A stretch of DNA of 39,528 nt from NCBI GenBank assembly GCA_012522135.1, contig JAAYLA010000210.1:1-39528 (forward strand), given 5' to 3'. Positions within the stretch are counted from its first letter, which is position 1; each line of letters starts with the position of its first letter. The stretch comes from Bacillota bacterium (lineage in GTDB: Bacteria > Bacillota > Limnochordia > DTU080 > JAAYLA01). Of this stretch, positions 36,043 to 39,528 are shown in pieces. The position numbers were made by a program, and so were the translations under genes. Under the pieces are notes generated by a model. That model was given only the letters and a program-made list of their open reading frames with translations, was not told the DNA's origin and did no database searches.

Positions 36043-37437
36043 GTGAGGTTGAACTCCTTGCGCGTGCTCGTCCTTCACCCATCCGACACGGCAGTCCGTG
36101 CTCTTGCCCCGTTCCTTGCGGGCGCGGCGGTTCGCACCCGGCACCCGGGAGGAGCGTGGGACGTTCTCGTGCGTTGGGGCTATGCGGACGGCCCCGACGC
36201 GCCCTACACGTTGAACCCGTCTTGGGCGTTGGCCCACGCGGCGGAACCTGCAGCGGCGCGCGCTTTACTGCAGCTAAACGGCGTGCGCTGCCTTACCGAG
36301 TCTACGACAAAGCGCCTATCCACCAGGTCTGTCGTCGCGCTCCGTATCCACGCCGTCGATCTGTGCACCGTGGCGATTCGGCGCCTGATCGGGGACCGAG
36401 AGATGCCCGTGCGCAACCTCTCCCCGCGCAGCGCGCACGTGCTGGAGACCGTGGCGCGCCGGGCCCTGTACGCGCTGGGGCTCCACTTCGGCGCCGTCGA
36501 TGTCGTGGTGGCAGCCACCGGCAGACCATTCGTGCGCCGGGTCGACCCCTCTCCCTCCTGCGATGACGAACTTGCCCGTCTGTACGGTGTGGAACTTGCC
36601 CGATCCCTGCGTACTTTGGCCGTGGACGCAGCCGAACCGCCGCGATCCCGCGCGTCCCGCCTGCTTCTCGGCGCCGATCCGGAGTTCGTCATCGTCCGCC
36701 GCGACAACCGCACGCTGCGCTGCGCGTCGGATCTGTTCCCGATGGACGGCAGCGTGGGATACGACCGTCAACGCACGATGCTCCACGGCCGGCATTGCCA
36801 CCCGATCGCTGAAATCCGTCCGTCACCGAGCGGTTCGCCTTACGCTTTGGTCGAACACGTCCGCACCGAACTCAAGAAGGCGTACCGCTTGGCACCCGAC
36901 AGGAACGCAGATTGGCTGGCCGGTGCCCATCCCGCCCCAGGGTGTTTCACCGGGGGACACGTTCACTTCAGCGGCATCCGTCCTACGACGTTTCTCCTGC
37001 GGGCCCTCGACAATTACCTAGCCCTGCCCTCGCTGCTGATGGAAGATCCCGGCCTTGCGCGGGCCCGCCGGCGACGCTACGGACTGCTCGGTTCTTTCCG
37101 GCGCAAAGAGCACGGCGGCTTCGAGTACAGAACCCTCAGCAGCTGGCTAACGGGCGTGCGCCGGGCCCGCAGCACCCTCTGCCTTGCCAAATTGGTGGCC
37201 GTGGAATACCCCCGGCTCCGACGGCACCTGCTCGCCACGCCGCAGGCTCACCGCGCCTTTTACCACGGAAAAAAAGAGGTCTTCCGGGAGGCGGTGGAAG
37301 CGCTATGGGATGACATGCGCGGCACCGACTCGTACCAAGAGTTTAGTCAAGATCTGGAGGGGACGCGCATATGGATTCTTAACCGACGGCAATGGCGCGA
37401 GGGGGCCGATTTAAAAAGGCTTTGGCGCGTCGTTTGA
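36043..37437 (+). CDS. Putative COOH-NH2 ligase type 2 (phiEco32-like amidoligase) with N-terminal ATP-grasp-like region
   Basis: C-terminal LLGADPEFVIVRR, HPIAEIRPSPSG, GGHVHFSG, GSFRRKEHGGFEYRTLSSWLTG; N-terminal ALGLHFGAVDVVVAATGRPFVRRVDPSPS. TTG 36058 (SD GGTGAGG) is an alternative start. Confidence 0.8.
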   Translation: MRLNSLRVLVLHPSDTAVRALAPFLAGAAVRTRHPGGAWDVLVRWGYADGPDAPYTLNPSWALAHAAEPAAARALLQLNGVRCLTESTTKRLSTRSVVALRIHAVDLCTVAIRRLIGDREMPVRNLSPRSAHVLETVARRALYALGLHFGAVDVVVAATGRPFVRRVDPSPSCDDELARLYGVELARSLRTLAVDAAEPPRSRASRLLLGADPEFVIVRRDNRTLRCASDLFPMDGSVGYDRQRTMLHGRHCHPIAEIRPSPSGSPYALVEHVRTELKKAYRLAPDRNADWLAGAHPAPGCFTGGHVHFSGIRPTTFLLRALDNYLALPSLLMEDPGLARARRRRYGLLGSFRRKEHGGFEYRTLSSWLTGVRRARSTLCLAKLVAVEYPRLRRHLLATPQAHRAFYHGKKEVFREAVEALWDDMRGTDSYQEFSQDLEGTRIWILNRRQWREGADLKRLWRVV

Positions 37438-37464
37438 AACCATGTCACACCCCGCCGTGCGGTG

Positions 37465-37472
37465 CATAGGAT
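37465..37472 (+). promoter_or_regulatory. Putative sporulation (sigmaE/sigmaK-like) -10 element upstream of cotE
   Basis: CATAGGAT with CACAC about 14-16 nt upstream. Confidence 0.35.
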
Positions 37473-37545
37473 GTGCTGATTCAGTTGTCGGCCGCCCGGT
37501 GACGCATCCTTACGGGGATAGAGACGAATAGGGAGTGAGAACTCG

Positions 37546-38100
37546 ATGGGAGAGTTTCGGGAGATTTACGTGAAGGCGGTCTGCGGCCGCAGCCGGCACG
37601 CCTTTCACGATACGAACATACTCCACACCGACCGTGCCGTCGACGAGATCCTAGGGTCCCGGGTCACGAGTCACCAGTTCGCCGGTGTGGTCACGAGTGC
37701 GGGCGTGAAGATCAACGGCAGCTACGATATCCACGTCTGGTTTACCCACTCCGGCGGCCAGAACACGACCGTCCTCACGAAGACGATCGATTACAGCCGG
37801 GTCATATCCTTTGAAGAGCTCGGCATCGATCCGGGCGGATGCGACAACCCGCAGGCCACCGTGCGGCTGACCCACGGCCCGATCTGCTCGGACGGAACGC
37901 TCGTCGCGGGATCGGCTATTCGCTGCACCGTCGACGTCGGCTACCTCATCGAGGTGATCGGCGACACCAAGTTGTGTGTCAAGCATTACCCGGGCGCGTG
38001 CGACGACAGCATAAAGAAGGAGTTCATCGACCTGTTCGACGACGAGTTCGAGGACGAGTTCACGGACGAGTTCGACGAAGAGGAAGACTTGGTCGGGTAA
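37546..38100 (+). CDS. cotE: Outer spore coat morphogenetic protein CotE
   Basis: MGEFREIYVKAVCGRSRHAFHDTNIL...ILGSRVTSHQF...VKINGSYDIHVWFTHSGGQNTTVLTKTIDYSRVI...EVIGDTKLCVKHYPG and an acidic tail, matching CotE layout. Confidence 0.9.
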   Translation: MGEFREIYVKAVCGRSRHAFHDTNILHTDRAVDEILGSRVTSHQFAGVVTSAGVKINGSYDIHVWFTHSGGQNTTVLTKTIDYSRVISFEELGIDPGGCDNPQATVRLTHGPICSDGTLVAGSAIRCTVDVGYLIEVIGDTKLCVKHYPGACDDSIKKEFIDLFDDEFEDEFTDEFDEEEDLVG

Positions 38101-38114
38101 AGGGGCCTTGCCCC

Positions 38115-38153
38115 GGCCGGGCGCATGGGTGCGCGGGTCCAGGCCGCCCGGCC
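38115..38153 (+). terminator. GC-rich hairpin downstream of cotE, possible terminator/attenuating structure
   Basis: GGCCGGGCG-N21-CGCCCGGCC perfect 9-bp arms; no U tract. Confidence 0.35.
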
Positions 38154-38308
38154 ACCCGTCCGGACCCCGCCCTTATTCCGGGAGACGGACGGCGGTGAGG
38201 AGGGGCGAGAGGAGTTTCCTGCGCAAACACGAAGGGTAGGATAAACAAAACTTCCTGCGCCGAAGCAGCCCGTCCGGCCGCCGGCGATATTCAAAGGAGT
38301 CACGGAGG

Positions 38309-39528
38309 ATGCAACAACAAGGCAACCGACTACCTACCCGTGCAGAGATCGACGATCGCTTTAAATGGAATCTTAACGAGCTCTACCCCACCGAACAGGC
38401 GTGGGAGCAGGCCATGGAAGAGGCCAAGCAGCTGATCGAGCGGGTCGGCTCGTTCCAAGGCAGGCTATCCGAGTCGTCCGAGGTGCTGCTCGAGGCGCTG
38501 CAAGTTTCAGACGAGCTCGGGCAACGCCTCGAGCGGATCGTCGCGTACGCCAGGCTGCACAGGGATACCGACACGACGAACCCCAAGTACCAGGCGAACG
38601 AGGGGCGGGCCATGAGCCTAGTCACCCAAGCCCAGGCGGCCGAGGCGTACATGGTGCCGGAAATCTTAGCCATCGATGATGCGACGTTGGAGGCGTTCTT
38701 GGCCGAGAACGACGGCTTAAGGCTTTACAGTCACGCCTTGCAGGAAATTCGCCGTAGGAAGCAGCACTTCCTCAGCACCGAGGAGGAGGTGCTCCTCGCC
38801 AACATGAGCGAGGTGGCCAGAGCACCGCAGAAGGCCTTTACGATGCTGAACAACGCCGACATGAAGTTCCCCACCGTGGAGGATGAAAACGGTGAACCGA
38901 CCGAGCTCACCCACGGGCGCTACCTGCGCTTTATGCGAAGCCGCAACCGCGACGTGCGGCGGGCCGCGTTCAAGGCGCTGTACGGCACCTACGACAAGCA
39001 AAAGAACACAATCGCGGCGCTCTACGATGCCTCGGTGAAGAAGGACGTCTTCTTCGCCAGGGCGCGCAAGTATGTATCGGCGTTGGAGCATTCCCTGGAC
39101 GCCAACAACATTCCGGTCAAGGTATACGACAATCTGGTCGACACCGTACGCAGGAATCTGCCCTTGATGCACCGCTACGTCCGTTTGCGCAGACGCGCCT
39201 TGGGCGTGGACGAGCTGCGCATGTACGACGTTTACGCACCCATCGTACCCGACGTCGACTTTCGCATTCCCTTCGAGGAGGCGAAAAAACTCGTAGAGGC
39301 CGGGCTCGAACCGCTCGGGTCCGAGTACCTGTCCCAACTGCGCAAGGGGATGAATGAAGGGTGGCTCGACGTTTACGAAAGCGTGGGTAAAGCATCGGGA
39401 GCGTACTCGTACGGCATCTACGGCCACCATCCGTACGTTCTGCTCAACCACCAGGACGATCTGAACAGTGCATTCACCCTGGCGCACGAGATGGGCCACG
39501 CTATGCACTCGTTCTATTCGAGCTCGAC
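38309..39528 (+). CDS. pepF: Oligoendopeptidase F (M3 family), truncated by the window end
   Basis: MQQQGNRLPTRAEIDDRFKWNLNELYPTEQAWEQAM...; zinc motif HEMGHAMHSFYSS in frame at 39485; absent from ORF track because no stop lies in the window. Confidence 0.93.
   Translation, partial: MQQQGNRLPTRAEIDDRFKWNLNELYPTEQAWEQAMEEAKQLIERVGSFQGRLSESSEVLLEALQVSDELGQRLERIVAYARLHRDTDTTNPKYQANEGRAMSLVTQAQAAEAYMVPEILAIDDATLEAFLAENDGLRLYSHALQEIRRRKQHFLSTEEEVLLANMSEVARAPQKAFTMLNNADMKFPTVEDENGEPTELTHGRYLRFMRSRNRDVRRAAFKALYGTYDKQKNTIAALYDASVKKDVFFARARKYVSALEHSLDANNIPVKVYDNLVDTVRRNLPLMHRYVRLRRRALGVDELRMYDVYAPIVPDVDFRIPFEEAKKLVEAGLEPLGSEYLSQLRKGMNEGWLDVYESVGKASGAYSYGIYGHHPYVLLNHQDDLNSAFTLAHEMGHAMHSFYSSS

Noticed and set aside
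38717-39508. 263-aa minus-strand ORF at the window end
   Set aside because: Antisense to the open-ended PepF frame, which carries the M3 HEMGH motif and is merely missing from the ORF track because its stop is outside the window.
1-39528. CRISPR arrays, IS elements, prophage genes, tRNA or rRNA genes
   Set aside because: No regularly spaced repeats, transposase/integrase-like ORFs or recognisable tRNA/rRNA sequences seen; the phage-type amidoligase name reflects family nomenclature only.

Overview
The window is GC-rich chromosomal sequence, densely coding on both strands, from an endospore-forming Firmicute (Bacillales-like: CotE and CotF-type coat proteins, OpuC-type transporter, c-di-AMP riboswitch). 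Left to right: a small membrane protein, CDGSH protein and HAD phosphatase; two adjacent 2-oxoacid dehydrogenase clusters on the minus strand (lpdA/E2/homodimeric AceE-type E1, then E2/E1beta/E1alpha); two CotF-like coat genes; an NFU_N-domain protein; PBP4/DacB; a DUF2089 - SHOCT-like/DUF4097 - SHOCT-like trio; an MqnA-like protein with an apparently leaderless promoter; an arsR - ATP-grasp - kamA operon with a perfect inverted-repeat operator; ispH; a coupled operon of HTH-MBL (interrupted by an in-frame TAG), M14-like peptidase and mutY; hpnCDE squalene genes; an ECF sigma/anti-sigma pair; an opuC osmolyte ABC operon behind a sigmaA promoter and a ydaO-type c-di-AMP riboswitch; and a co-oriented run of gamma-glutamyltransferase, spermidine synthase, an ATP-grasp-like/amidoligase fusion, cotE and the start of pepF. 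The strongest candidates for something undescribed are (i) the GGT-SpeE-amidoligase-CotE run, a possible gamma-glutamyl/polyamine modification system for the spore coat, and (ii) the ArsR-controlled lysine 2,3-aminomutase plus ATP-grasp ligase operon. All family calls come from reading the translations; no database search was run.
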